A program made the translations under genes and the position numbers. 64,000 nucleotides of DNA from Siphonodentalium dalli (lineage: Eukaryota; Mollusca; Scaphopoda; Gadilida; Siphonodentaliidae). The notes under the pieces are model-generated. The model had not been told where the DNA came from and made no database searches. It worked only from the letters and a program-made list of their open reading frames with translations. The stretch covers positions 202,390,978-202,454,977 of the forward strand of contig CP136066.1 of the NCBI GenBank assembly GCA_032622095.1, read 5' to 3'. Of the stretch, positions 42,895-54,153 are shown piece after piece. The stretch's first letter is position 1; each line of letters starts with the position of its first letter.

Positions 42895-43325
42895 AACTTT
42901 GTACTAGTTCGCCATCTTTACCGCTTGTGAACAGTGTGGTGTCATCGGCATACGATAAAATGTCCATTGCTGTAGAATTTACCATATCATTCACGTATAT
43001 TAAGAAAATAATCGGCCCAAGAATTTAGCCTTGGGGTACCCCACAGGATGTATTCATTGGGCTAGAGGTACTTCCATTATATTCAACGTATTGCCTCCTC
43101 TCATTCAAATAACTATGGAACCATGACATTGCTACACCCCTGATGCCATAGTGGTCAAGTTTCGATATAAGTATGTTGTGGTCGATTGTATCGAATGCTT
43201 TAGATAAATCAATAAATACAGCTAATGTGGAATCCCGTGACGGTGTATCGTTATTTTTAACGACATGATCTAGAAGGTGCATAATTGGATGAAATGTTGA
43301 GTGATTTGGTCTGTTGGTGTTTATA
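42895..43325 (-). pseudogene. Retrotransposon reverse transcriptase palm, with in-frame stop
   Basis: It encodes NRPNHSTFHPIMHLLDHVV, LAVFIDLSKAFDTIDHN (first catalytic Asp), then TSCGVPQG. A TAA stop follows immediately (about 43025) where a serine codon is usual. The same frame continues ILGPIIFLIYVNDM and LSYADDTTLF, with the YADD catalytic box intact. Confidence 0.85.
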
Positions 43326-44228
43326 CAAGATTTCTTGTTTATTTAGAAAATCTACTAGTCGTTTTTGCATTATTTTTTCAAGCAGTTTAGAGAACGATGG
43401 CAGGATACTGATTGGGCGATAGTTTGTTATTTCCTTAGAATTATTTATTTTAGGAATGGGGACTACTTTGGAAATTTTCATTTTCCTTGGGAATATTCCC
43501 TCTTCAAACGATAGATTAAATATATGCTTAAGTGGTGGGGCTATTATGAAGATACTCTCTTTCATAAGTGCGGTCGATATTCCGTTGTGATCTTTGCTCA
43601 TTTTCCCTTTCACAGTATAACATGTCAATATTATTTCCTGTATCGATGTTGGTTCAATTTCGAATTCCTTTGTTCGCCTATTTCGAAGGTAATCAGTGAA
43701 ATTTGCATCATTTCCAGTGTGTATAGGGTCGCTGGTGTTTCGACCGATATTTGAAAAGTAGTCATTGAATTTTTCGGCTATTATGTTCGGGTCAGATAGC
43801 TCTGTATCGTTATCTTTAAATGTCTGTGGGTAGTTACATGATTTTTTAGTTTTATTGATGGCGTTTTTAAGAATTTTCCATGTGTTTTTTAAATCATTCT
43901 TATTTTTTTCTAGACTATCGCAATAATAATTATTTTTACATTTCCTTATTAGTTTGTTATATAGTTGACGATAATTTAAATAGGTGATTTTATTTGTTTC
44001 TGAAGGTGCCTTTAGTTTATTAGAGTATAATTCTTGCTTAGTAATAGAGGATTTGATTAGTCCAGATGTCATCCATGGTTCGCGCTTTATATATTTTTTG
44101 GGTACATTTCGTGTTATTTGTGGAAAAGCTAGATCATGCGCGTTCATATATATGTCTAAAAACAATTCATATGCCTTATCGGGGGAGTTACAACTGAGAA
44201 CTGAGTCGAATTTACATGATTTTAACAA
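43257..44228 (-). pseudogene. Retrotransposon linker and start of reverse transcriptase
   Basis: A long frame has a lysine/asparagine-rich linker. It is followed by the RT entry motif VVPIPKINNSKEITNYRPIS and ILPSFSKLLEKIMQKRLVDF, then ILYKHQ. The expected next part (xFRPNHST) is found in another frame near 43300-43320, so a frameshift breaks the ORF there. Confidence 0.85.
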
Positions 44229-44770
44229 GTTTTTGAAAATATTGACAATATTTGGGTTGTAGTTCCTATACGTGACTTTTGTTTATGAGAGGGTTTTATG
44301 GGTTTGTGTTTGTTTGATTCGGAGAGGAATATGCCGAAATGATCGGAGATGTCGCAGGTAATTATCCCTGTTTGGTGGCCACCTTGTACTTTGTTGGTAT
44401 AAATGTGATCAATTAGGGTAGCAGAGTGTTCAGTCATTATTGTCGGTTTTGTTATCATGGGCACGAATCCTCTACTGAGTACGTTGTTAATGAATTCGTT
44501 AGTTTTTTGATGCGTCTCGAAATTTAAGAGGTCGATGTTGAGGTCTCCTATTATGTAAGACTTTGTATTGTTCACTTGTTCTAATATATTATCGAATTTT
44601 AACATAAATTTGTCCAAATCGGCCTTTGGTGCTGTGTTTGGTCTATAAATACATCCTATTATATAATTATCGTTCGCCCCTCGGTGTATTTCTATAAATA
44701 ATGTTTCTATTACGTGTGGTATAAATATTGTCAAATCAGGTCTGGGTTTATATTGAAGATTCTCCTTTAT
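44222..44770 (-). pseudogene. Retrotransposon endonuclease, C-terminal part
   Basis: The frame continues upstream of the first ATG to IKENLQYKPRPDL, as in LINE endonucleases. The visible motifs are YIIGCIYRPN, IIGDLNIDLL (metal/catalytic Asp-Asn), HSATLIDHIYTN and CDISDHFGIF (catalytic SDH). The N-terminal half is absent because the element is truncated at about 44776. The frame ends near 44222 and overlaps the next piece, which is in another frame. Confidence 0.85.
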
Positions 44771-44801
44771 GCATCGTCATATCTATATCTATATTTGCGA
44801 A

Positions 44802-44802
<1 letters not shown>

Positions 44803-44860
<58 letters not shown>

Positions 44861-44861
44861 G
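44803..44861. repeat. (CTGT)n microsatellite
   Basis: Fourteen or so uninterrupted ctgt units just inside the Helitron 5' end. A shorter relic is present at 46189-46217. Confidence 0.95.
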
Positions 44862-46926
44862 TTCTATAGAAATTCACAGGGGACCATCTAGATGATGCCA
44901 AATGGGTCTACTAGGAGTAGCTTTTTACGAGAAAGATAATGGTCGGGGTTAGAATTTTCTAAAGTGACGCCGTTGTTGTCAGGGGCAGAAAAGGGGGGAG
45001 GGGCAGAAAACAAAATGTCGCCGATTGCCACCAAACTTATATATAATCATCCCCATAATATGAGGAATCTAATGGCGTGGTTTAAATATGTCAAAAGTCG
45101 CGCCGATCGCGTCAGGGGTGCCCGGAAGGGGGGGGGGGGCAGAATTTTTTTTCTGTCGCCGATTGCCACGAAACTTACATATAATCATCCCCATGATATG
45201 AAGAATCCAACGGTGTGGTTTAAATATGTCAAAAGTGGCGTCGTTTGAGTCACGGATGAACGGAAGGGGAGAGGGGCACCAAAATTGATAAAATTAATTT
45301 TAGCGCCGATTTCCACCAAATTTATATATATTCTTCTTCATGATACAAGGAATCTAAGTGTGCGATTTAATAACGCCAAATTGTTGTTTTTGGATGAGAG
45401 ATTGGGAGGGGTGGGCACTAAATTTGATAATAAGTCGCCGATTGCCACCACACTTATACAAAATCATCCCCAAGGTATGATGAGTCTAATGGTGTGGCTT
45501 TTATCTGTCAAATGTGGCCTCATTCGAGTCAGGGTTGCATTGAAAGGGACAGGGGCACCAAAATTGATGCACAATTTTTTTAGCGCCAATTTCCACCAAA
45601 TTGATACACGTTCTTATCCATGATACGAGGAATCTAATCGTGATTTAAAGACGCCATAGTGGTGCTGTTTGGGTGAAAGATGGAGATGGGAGGGATTGGC
45701 ACCAAATTTGATAAAAAATTGTTTAGTCGCCGATAATCACCAAACTTATAAACAATCATCTCCATGATATCAGGAGTGTAATCGTGTGGTTTAAGGATGT
45801 CACAAGTGGGACCATTTGAGTCAGTGGTGTATAGAGATGAGAGGGACACAAAAAATTATATCTATATGTTTAGTGCCGATTTCCACCAGATTTATACATA
45901 TTCTTCTCCGTGATACGAGGAATCTTATCGTGTGGTTTAGATACACCAAATTGGTGCCCTATGGGTGAGAGATATGGGGACCTTAAATTTGATACGAATT
46001 TGTATACTCGCCAAATTTCACCAATTTCATATATATGCATCTCTAATCTCTAATGAGTCTTAGTGTGTGCATCTTGAGTCCGAAATAGGGACGGGAGGGT
46101 CACCAAAACTGATACAAAATATTTTTAGTACCAATTACCATCAAATTCAGACACGTTCTTCTCAAATGATACAAGAAATAAAATCGTGCTGTCTGTCTGT
46201 CTTTTTGTCTGTCTGTGTGCGTTCTATATATAACTTAATGCGGTACAATCGAGATGGCACCAAGGCGTTCTAAGAGGGGTAACTATTTACAAGGAAGATA
46301 ATGGTGCGGGTTAAATGTTTCGAAAATGACGCTATTGGTGGGAGGGGAAATTTAAAAAATATGGTGAAATAGTTTTGTCGCTGATTTCCACCAAACGAAT
46401 ACATAATCACCTTCGCAATACGGCGGTGTTCGAGTCAGCGTTGCATCAACAATTGATTTAATAAACCAAATTCCACCAAATTCATACACGTTTTTCTCTA
46501 ATGATATACCATGAATTAAATCACATTTGGTGTCGTTTGCGTCACGGATGGCGAGCGGATATGCACTATCATTGATAAGATTGCTATTCGCCGATATCCA
46601 CATATAAGTTATATACAGTCACCAGGCCATCTCCATATCATGTTAAGTAGTTGGGCGTTCACATTTCACAATCCCGACATATGGTGACCCACATAAGTCA
46701 CTTGAACAATTATATCTTCTTAACAGTCATATTTATATGGGAATGGCAATCAAGGCTAGCAAACAGAGATAACTAGAAGAAGCATTAAACGTATATTTAT
46801 CATTCTATTGAAGAGATACATATATCCGTGCAAACTGAGAGACCTCGAACCGTCAGAGGATTGCATATATATAATAACAAAATTTAGTCTGTTCCATTCA
46901 ATACAGTTTCCACAAAAAGTTACAAT

Positions 46927-47136
46927 TTGTCAAGAGATATGGAAGGCCTGTTCAAAAATAGTGATCACAGTGTGCAGTCAAATATAGTTTCTTCTGATAT
47001 ACAAGAAAATGCAGTTAGTAGCACAAGACTTTTCAGGATCCTACCAATACTGACATCTGACAAGGGTTTTAGAACAGACTCATCGACTGACATAAACAAC
47101 TCAAAATCTCGATCTGTGCCTGGCACATGTAGCTGA
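46927..47136 (+). other. Open frame inside the Helitron, possible captured gene fragment
   Basis: A 69-codon frame (DMEGLFKNSDHSVQSN, LPILTSDKGFRTDSSTD, ending PGTCS and a stop) has lower repetitiveness than the rest of the element. It is followed about 260 bp later by aataaataaata, resembling a polyadenylation region. Helitrons often capture host exons. I recognise no family, so this is only a candidate. Confidence 0.2.
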
Positions 47137-48505
47137 TATATGTGCGCAGCAACATTTCGTTTAAACTAAGAATATTTAGCCAATATATAGCACCATGAAC
47201 AGAGGAGCACCTGGAAATTTCTTTGAAACATCTGTATCTTCATGGAGATATGATAGCCAGGTGTCCTCGAGATCTTAGTCCAACCCACTAGATTGATTGA
47301 TACATCTCAATATGTAAAACCCAATTATCATCTTTTATCGAACTAATGTGTTTATGATGTTTATGTATCATATTATAACGTCTAATGTATACGCAGTTGT
47401 AAATAAATAAATACTTCATTATTGGTGGAACGGATTAATCGCGATAAACAGAATGACAATTGACAAGGTGAGCCACTACTTATATTCCATGACTGTAATA
47501 ATCATGTTTTGTGATGCTATTTGAATATACAATTTATGAGAAAACGTATAACACTTTAAGCAAGAGCATTCTCTATTCCCAACAAATATCCGCAGCATAC
47601 ATTAACCTGGGCAACGCCGGGTAACCCTGCTAGTATATTATATTATTAACCCTGAAATGTATAACCCTAAAATAGTGCATGTTTTGTTTCAACGCAAACA
47701 CCCATATAAATATCATGTCAGTGCGTTTTGTGTACCAGCTAGACTCCACGTATACCCATGTACTCTGGAATTGAAACACGAGTCTACTAACATTCATATT
47801 CGCGAATCGGCGTTGCGTTAGTGTCACTTAATTTTTGACCGAATGGGGTTTTCAAAATCAACCAGTCTGTTTCGCCACATCTCGGTTGATATACGGTCAG
47901 GTTACATCAGGTTGCATTGTGCTTTAAGGTTATAAGCAACTAAATAATTGAAATTATGCCCCTTGGCATTTGTGTAGGGAAACTCGAGTCAGCATAAAAA
48001 AAAATACCGGCAGCTGAATGGTGTATAATATCTTCGATTGTTTAATGTGAACAAAAGAAGAAATTCATAGGCTATGTTAATTCCTCGGCCATTCTGTGGG
48101 ATTGTTCATCAAGCGTCTACGTTGGTCGCCAAATTTGGTAGGGGTGGGGGTATTTTTCTATACTGAATTTTTTTGCACAAAAGGGGGTAGTTGTGGAAAT
48201 GCCAATTTATTTCCAGGTATAAGTATGGTAAGGCACCATTTCTTTTCTAACAACTTATGTCCGACGTGAAGTTCTAAACGCAAAAATATTTAAAGTGTGG
48301 CTCAGTACAGTAATGAATCGTAGGCATGGCTTAACCCTAACACTGTCGCCTATGGGAAATATTTAGTTGATTGTAACCTTAAAAACCAAGACAATCTGAC
48401 AGAGTTGTCGCATCTATTAAATTTTTGATGCGTTAATCGCTGGGATAGCTTAATAGCTTGTCTCGACACGTGACTCGAATCGATACCAATCCTCAGCTAT
48501 TTGTA

Positions 48506-48846
48506 CAAACTCCAGGCAGAGTTATCTCCCATCGCTCCGCTGAGATACCACTGCCATAATGACATTAATTGGTAAGGAACTCTTACGTGTTTTTAGTTCT
48601 TATGTTTTAGGATTAAAATTGTCTATGTCTGGCTCAGTTCATATTGTTCTTATCAATACCGAAAGAATTACCATTATTGCAAACTTTAAACAAAATTTGG
48701 TGGTCAAAACAAGATAATATGTGACTAAATAGTAGTAAATACAGTTCCGCGACGATATGTAAAAATAGATTTATCGTCTGCAAAATACACCCATTGTGGC
48801 AGTGATATATCGCAGCGATAGCGTAGAGGGCGCTGTATGGAGTTTA
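48506..48846. mobile_element. CAAACTCCA MITE, copy 2, with 9-bp target duplication
   Basis: Flanked by ctatttgta at 48497-48505 and 48847-48855. The paralogous site in gene unit 2 (about 51350-51365, agctatttgttgtcag) is empty, which confirms the boundaries. It lies about 250-590 bp upstream of vWA gene 1. Confidence 0.93.
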
Positions 48847-48894
48847 CTATTTGTATTGTCAGCAGTCACGGTATACCAGACTATTAATAGAAAT

Positions 48895-49092
48895 CTCGCT
48901 TGAAGTGTCATCGCTATTTATAGCTGGACGTCACAACAATTCGAATATCACAGAGAACATAGGTGGCAGTTCGTAACTTTATAATATTTCTAATAGTCGG
49001 TTTAATAAGGGGATAACGAAGGAAGAGAACACTATTTGTAAATAGACAGTTGGTGATATTTACTAGATATAATACATACACAATTAATAGCA
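48895..49092 (+). promoter_or_regulatory. Probable promoter/5' UTR of vWA gene 1
   Basis: The block gaagtgtcatcgctattta followed by tagctggacgtcac is conserved in front of all three genes (51405-51440, 54195-54230). It contains a TATA-like ctatttatag at 48914 (ctatttttag in units 2 and 3) and a CRE-like ggacgtca. Upstream, cacgtgac (48467, 51323, 54060) is also conserved. Conservation may only reflect recent duplication. Confidence 0.4.
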
Positions 49093-50247
49093 ATGGCCAA
49101 CTCCGGTGTCGAGCGACCTCAACTGGCTAAACATGATTCCTCCACGTTAGATTTGGTATTTGCTATGGACTGTACGGGTAGTATGGGATCATACATTCAC
49201 ACGGCTACTGAAAACATCAGGAACATTTCTGAAGAGATCGTTTCATCTGAGAAATGTGACATTCGATTGGCTTTGATAGAGTATAGAGATCACCCTCCAA
49301 TGGACAGTACATTCGTAACCAGAGTTCATGACTTTACTGGATCCGTTGCTACAATGAAGAAATGGTTAGATGGTTGCAGTGCGGCCGGGGGAGGCGACAC
49401 ACCAGAGGCGGTAGCCGACGCTCTTCATCAAGTTCTGAAGCTGAGCTGGAGGGAGAACGCGACAAAGATATGTGTTTTCATTGCGGATGCCCCGCCACAC
49501 GGGCTTTCTTCGAGAGGGGATCACTTTCAGAATGGATGCCCCGACGGCCTTGACCCTCTCGTAATCACCAAAGACATTGCCAGTAAGGGAATTACTTTAT
49601 ATATGGTCGGGTGTGAGCCGAGTATAACGCCTTATAAGGACTTCATGATGACGTTATCTTTCCTAACTGGAGGTCAGTACGTCCCGTTATCTGCTGCCAA
49701 ATTGTTGACTCAAGTCATTATAGGAGGGGCCCAGGAGGAGATGTCACTAGAGAAGTTTATGGATGGGGTAAACCAACAAGTTGAGGAGCAGGTTAAAGCC
49801 GCTGGTGGGGTCTTTGATGATGCAGCAATTGCTTCCAAAGTTTCTGTGGCTATGAAGAGCAGAAACGTACGCACAAAGCAGCTGAACATGAACAAATCTT
49901 CTCTTCCAGCAGCGTCTGCGCAATCGCGAGCGTATTCTGAAATGGATTGCATGTCGGCCGTGAAGAGCGCTTACGAAAAATCTCCAGCATCGGACTCAGC
50001 ACGGGGTGGCGGGATGAAGAAGAGTAGACGAAGAGCAGCGCCGTCTTCGGGACCACCCGCAGGTACGGAGCCACCACCACCCCCTGGCGGATCACCGGCC
50101 CACGCCTGTGATCTTCTGTCAGCATCGCCGGCAGCCCCCGCCATGACAAGGGAGGCAACTGATTTGTATGAGGTGGCCGAGGACGACGTTTCTGATGAGC
50201 AGGTCATGAGAATGGTGCAGAAATCTAAAGCTAGGAAAGGATACTAA
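49093..50247 (+). CDS. vWA-domain protein, tandem copy 1 (intronless, 384 aa)
   Basis: A single uninterrupted frame. There is no signal peptide or membrane segment, so the product is probably cytosolic. The N-terminal vWA domain spans about residues 18-215. The MIDAS metal site is DCTGS at 26-30, with further metal-site candidates at Thr82 and Asp102 (in GGGDTPEAV). Characteristic strands are LDLVFAMD, KICVFIADAPPHG (125-137) and GITLYMVGCEP. The ADAPPHG signature and GGGDxPEAV resemble vWA domains of the eukaryotic alpha-kinase (VwkA) type, but no kinase domain follows. The C-terminal half has a helical segment, a Pro/Gly-rich linker (about 325-350) and a conserved tail EQVMRMVQKSKARKGY. A polyadenylation signal AATAAA is at about 50333. 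The start codon is shared by all three copies. The function is unknown; vWA domains usually bind protein partners through a metal ion. Confidence 0.92.
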   Translation: MANSGVERPQLAKHDSSTLDLVFAMDCTGSMGSYIHTATENIRNISEEIVSSEKCDIRLALIEYRDHPPMDSTFVTRVHDFTGSVATMKKWLDGCSAAGGGDTPEAVADALHQVLKLSWRENATKICVFIADAPPHGLSSRGDHFQNGCPDGLDPLVITKDIASKGITLYMVGCEPSITPYKDFMMTLSFLTGGQYVPLSAAKLLTQVIIGGAQEEMSLEKFMDGVNQQVEEQVKAAGGVFDDAAIASKVSVAMKSRNVRTKQLNMNKSSLPAASAQSRAYSEMDCMSAVKSAYEKSPASDSARGGGMKKSRRRAAPSSGPPAGTEPPPPPGGSPAHACDLLSASPAAPAMTREATDLYEVAEDDVSDEQVMRMVQKSKARKGY

Positions 50248-50350
50248 CTGATGGGGGGGGGGTGTGAGACTTTTTGCCTGCTTTTTTACATGATATATTC
50301 ATGGTTGTAACATAATACTAGTTTTTTGTATAATAAACATGTACCTTGTA

Positions 50351-51404
50351 TTTACACAGAAATGTAACAAAAGAGATTCAAGTTTGCCTTAAATATGTAA
50401 AATTCGGGCAGAATTGTGAACAAATCTGTAATTTGCCACAATTTACCCCACCATTAGAAAATTGTCCGAATTTTGAGTATTCAAAATGTTTGGGGGATGC
50501 AACCTTACCAGCCACCCGGCCAGTAACGGCGATGTTGAACCATGAAATGTCCGACCCTAAAATATAGCAAGTTTTGTTTCAACGAAAATACCCCATATAA
50601 ATATCATGTCGGTGCGTTTTTTGTGTGGCAGAGTATAAGCATTGATTCCACGTTTACCCATGTACTCTGGAATTGAAACACGAGTCTATAATAACATCAA
50701 CATTCGCGAATCCGGGGTACGTAGGTGTCAATTAAGGTTTGACCGAATGGGTTCAATTCGGGGTCAAAATCAACCACAGTCTCTTTCATCACATCTCGGT
50801 TGATATACGTTTAGGTTACATTGTGTTTAGAGGTTACAAGGAACTAATTATTTCCAACAGGCCGCAGTGTTGTTACAATTTCCCCTTCAATTATGGCAGA
50901 ACCAAACCTGGGACATAATTTGAATCGGAAAAATATTCGGGGTACCGGAGCTTTTCCAGTTTAAATTTCCCGCTTTCATAACCACCGTCAATTCAGCAAC
51001 AAATTTTGAAAACAAAAATATTGGCCTACCCCTATATCATTTCTCATCCCAAAATTTCCACAATAATAAATATAGCTCATATATACATGGTTTGATCAGG
51101 AAATGCACATTTTTTAATTTTATGCATTTAATTATCTTCAGATAATACACTAATCAGCTCCCATGGATGTTTCAACCCGTAGATTAGTGTATTGTTCCAA
51201 GAACGATAACTCAACATAATTAGTTCATTGTAACCTTAAAAACCAAGACAATGTGACAGAGTTGTCGCATCAACTAAATATATGACGCGACAATCGCTGG
51301 GAGAGCTTATAGCTTGTTTCGACACGTGACACGAATCGATACCGATCCTCAGCTATTTGTTGTCAGTCGTGTGTTTACCGACTATTAATAGCAAGCCCGC
51401 TTGA
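50351..51404. other. Spacer between vWA copies 1 and 2
   Basis: Non-coding. It matches the spacer between copies 2 and 3 (52912-54190), including ggccgcagtgtt, ttatggcagaaccaaacctg, ttcggggtaccggagctttt and cacaataataaatatagctc. It has the pre-insertion (empty) sites for both MITE insertions found in the other units. Confidence 0.7.
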
Positions 51405-51650
51405 AGTGTCATCGCTATTTTTAGCTGGCCGTCACTGATAACAATAACACACTGCGAATCAATGTAAACAGGACATAGAAGTGTAAACCAGTTCTTAAAT
51501 CACCGAAAACGCAGACGACAGTTTGTAACTTTATACTATTTCTAATCGTCGTTTAATAAAGGGATAACGAAGTAGGAGAACACTATTTGTTTTATATGCG
51601 GGACAGTTGGTGATATTTACTAGATAATTATACATACACAATTAATAGCA

Positions 51651-52805
51651 ATGGCCAACTCGGGTGTCGAGCGACCTCAACTGGCTAAACACGATTCCTC
51701 TACGTTAGATTTAGTATTTGCAATGGACTGTACGGGTAGTATGGGATCCTACATTCACACGGCTACAGAAAACATCAGAAATATTTCTGAGGAGATCGTT
51801 TCATCTGAGAAATGTGACATTCGATTGGCTTTGATAGAATATAGAGATCACCCTCCACAGGACAAGACATTCGTAACCAGAGTTCATGACTTTACCGGAT
51901 CCGTTGGGACAATGAAGAAATGGTTAGATGGCTGCAGCGCGGCAGGAGGAGGCGATTGCCCGGAAGCAGTAGCCGACGCTCTTCATCAAGTTCTGAAGCT
52001 GAGCTGGAGGGAGAACGCGACAAAGATATGTGTTTTCATTGCGGATGCCCCACCGCATGGACTTTCTTCGAGTGGAGATAGCTTTCCGAATGGATGCCCC
52101 GACGGCCTTGACCCTCTTGTCGTCACCAAAGACATTGCCAGTAAGGGAATCACTTTATATATGGTCGGGTGTGAGCCGAGTATAACGCCGTATAAGGACT
52201 TCATGATGACGTTATCTTTCCTAACTGGAGGTCAGTACGTCCCGTTATCTGCTGCCAAATTGCTGACTCAGGTCATTATAGGAGGGGCACAGGAGGAGAT
52301 GTCACTAGAGAAGTTTATGGAGGAGGTAAACCAACAAGTTGATGAGGAGGTTAAAGCCTCTGGTGGGGTCTTTGACGACGCTGCAATTGCTTCCAAAGTT
52401 TCGGTGGCTATGAAGAGCAAAAACGTACGCACTAAGCAGCTGAACATGAATAAATCTGCTCTGCCAGTAGCCTCTATGCAATCAAGAGCCTATTCTGAAA
52501 TGAATTGCATGATGGACGTGAAGAGCGCTTACGAAAAATCATCTCCAGCGCCGGAGTCAGCACGGGGTGGCGGGATGAAGAAGAGTAGACGAAGCAAGCC
52601 GTCTTCGGGACCACCCGCGGGTGCAGGGCCACCACCGCCCCCTGGTGGATCATCGGCTTGCGCATTTGATTCTCTGTCAGCATCGCCGGCAGCCCCCGCC
52701 ATGACAAGGGATGCAACCGATTTGTATGAGGTAGCCGAGGACGACGTTTCTGAGGAACAGGTCATGAGAATGGTGCAGAAATCTAAAGCCAGGAAAGGAT
52801 ACTAA
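51651..52805 (+). CDS. vWA-domain protein, tandem copy 2 (intronless, 384 aa)
   Basis: Same length and architecture as copy 1: MIDAS DCTGS, GGGDCPEAV, ADAPPHG, a Pro-rich linker and the tail VMRMVQKSKARKGY. Relative to copy 1 it has QDKTF for MDSTF, DCPEAV for DTPEAV, SSGDSFPNG for SRGDHFQNG and VVTKD for VITKD. In all of these it agrees with copy 3. Over about 52130-52320 it is essentially identical to copy 3 at the base level, while the flanks differ more. The stop is followed by a G run, as in copy 1. No disruption is seen. Confidence 0.92.
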   Translation: MANSGVERPQLAKHDSSTLDLVFAMDCTGSMGSYIHTATENIRNISEEIVSSEKCDIRLALIEYRDHPPQDKTFVTRVHDFTGSVGTMKKWLDGCSAAGGGDCPEAVADALHQVLKLSWRENATKICVFIADAPPHGLSSSGDSFPNGCPDGLDPLVVTKDIASKGITLYMVGCEPSITPYKDFMMTLSFLTGGQYVPLSAAKLLTQVIIGGAQEEMSLEKFMEEVNQQVDEEVKASGGVFDDAAIASKVSVAMKSKNVRTKQLNMNKSALPVASMQSRAYSEMNCMMDVKSAYEKSSPAPESARGGGMKKSRRSKPSSGPPAGAGPPPPPGGSSACAFDSLSASPAAPAMTRDATDLYEVAEDDVSEEQVMRMVQKSKARKGY

Positions 52806-53115
52806 CTGATGGGGGGGGGGGGGGCTGCGACATTTTGCCCGATTTTTTTCAGGATATATTCATGGCTGTAACACTACTATAATTTCTGTATAATATACAT
52901 GTACCTTGTATGTACACAGCAATATAACAAAATATATTTATGTTTGCCTTAAATATGTAACATTCGGGAAGAAATGTGAACAAATCGGTAATTTGCCACA
53001 ATTTACCCCTAAAATACCATTAAATTTGCCCGTAAATTGCCCGAATTTTGCCGAAAATATCTCCAATTCGCCCGAAAATTGTCAGAATTTTGAGCATTCA
53101 ACGCGTTTGAGGATG

Positions 53116-53175
53116 CAGCCCTAGCCCTACCAGTCACCCTAGCCCTACCAGCCACCCTAGCCCTACCAGCCACCA
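53116..53175. repeat. Short 19-bp minisatellite between vWA copies 2 and 3
   Basis: Three to four copies of accctagccctaccagcca, plus related pieces to 53245. The corresponding spot in unit 1 has a single related ccttaccagccacccggcc (50506-50525), so it expanded after duplication. Confidence 0.85.
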
Positions 53176-54086
53176 TAACATTCCCAGCCACCCTGGCCCG
53201 CACCGCGATGTTTGGGGATGCAGCCCTAGCCCTACCAGCCACACTGGCCCGTATATACCGCGATGTTGAACCATGAAATGTCCAACCCTAAAATATTGCA
53301 AGTTCTGTTTCAACGAAAACACACATAGAAATATCATTTCAGCGCGTTTTATGTGGCAGAGTATACGCATTGACTCCACGTTTACCCGTGTACTCTGGAA
53401 TTGAAACACGAGTCTACTAACATATCCACATTCGCGAATCGGGCAGTTTGTTATCAATGTCAATTAAGTTTTGACCTCATTGGGTCAATTCGGTGTCAAA
53501 ATCAACCACCGTCTCTTTCACCACATCTCGGTTGATATCCGTTCAGGTTACATTGTGTTTTAAGGTTACAAGGAACTAATTATTTCCCATAGGCCGCAGT
53601 GTTGGTACAATTTCCCCTTCAATTATGGCAGAACCAAACCTGGGACATAATTTGAATTGGAAAAAAATATTCGGGGTACCGGAGCTTTTCCAGTTTATAT
53701 TTCCCGCTTTCGTAACCACCGTCAATTCAGCAGCAAATTTTGAAAAGAAAAATTCGCCTACCCCTATAATTATCATTTCTCATCCCAAATTCGCACAATA
53801 ATAAATATAGCTCATATTCAATATCTACATGATTTGATCAGGAAATGCATATTTAAATTTGTTTTATGCATTTAATTTTCTGAAGATAATCAGCTGCCAG
53901 GGGTTTTTCAACCCGAAGATTAGTGTATTTTTCCAAGAACAATAACTCAACATGATTAGTTCCATGTAACCTTAAAAACCAAGACAATCTGACAGAGTTG
54001 TCGTATCTGCTCAATATATGACGCGCTAATCGCTGGGAGAGCTTAATAGCTTGTCTCGACACGTGACACGAATCGATACCGATCGT

Positions 54087-54153
54087 CAAACTCCAGGCAG
54101 AGTTTTCTCACAGTGATCGCAGTGATAACGTAGAGTGCGCTGTGTGGAGTTTG
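54087..54153. mobile_element. CAAACTCCA MITE, copy 3, internally deleted
   Basis: Only 67 bp remain: the left end caaactccaggcagagttt and the right end agagtgcgctgtgtggagtt followed by tg. It is flanked by accgatcgt (54078-54086) and accgatcct (54154-54162), a 9-bp duplication with one mismatch. Unit 2 at 51341-51349 keeps the single accgatcct. Confidence 0.9.

Larger units (their letters stand above)
41241..44776 (-). mobile_element. 5'-truncated non-LTR retrotransposon (endonuclease-RT type)
   Basis: On the minus strand this runs from an endonuclease fragment (about 44776) through a reverse transcriptase to a 3' end with four TATCC units (41241-41260). Coding pieces are in 44222-44770 (C-terminal half of an APE endonuclease: GDLNIDLL, ATLIDHIYTN, SDHFGIF), 43257-44228 (linker and RT fingers), 42900-43320 (RT palm) and 42085-42894 (thumb and C-terminal region). 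At least two frameshifts and one in-frame stop make it non-functional. The motif set and the simple-repeat tail fit the Jockey/CR1 group. It abuts a Helitron at its 5' side. Confidence 0.88.
44782..47633 (+). mobile_element. Helitron (TC...CTAG) with CTGT microsatellite and internal tandem repeats
   Basis: The 5' end is TCTATATCTATATTTGCG after an A at 44781. The 3' end is cctgggcaacgccgggtaac followed by cctgCTAG, before T at 47634. The hairpin CCTGG/CCGGG, 10-11 bases before CTAG, and the A|T target are Helitron hallmarks. Internally there is a CTGT microsatellite and many diverged units of about 200 bp carrying tcgccgattgccacc and aaacttatata. No Rep/helicase is present, so the element is non-autonomous. 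Confidence 0.85.

Noticed and set aside
44803..44861. CTGT repeat as telomere- or centromere-related
   Set aside because: It is a microsatellite placed where many Helitrons carry one near the 5' end. There is no array beyond 60 bp.
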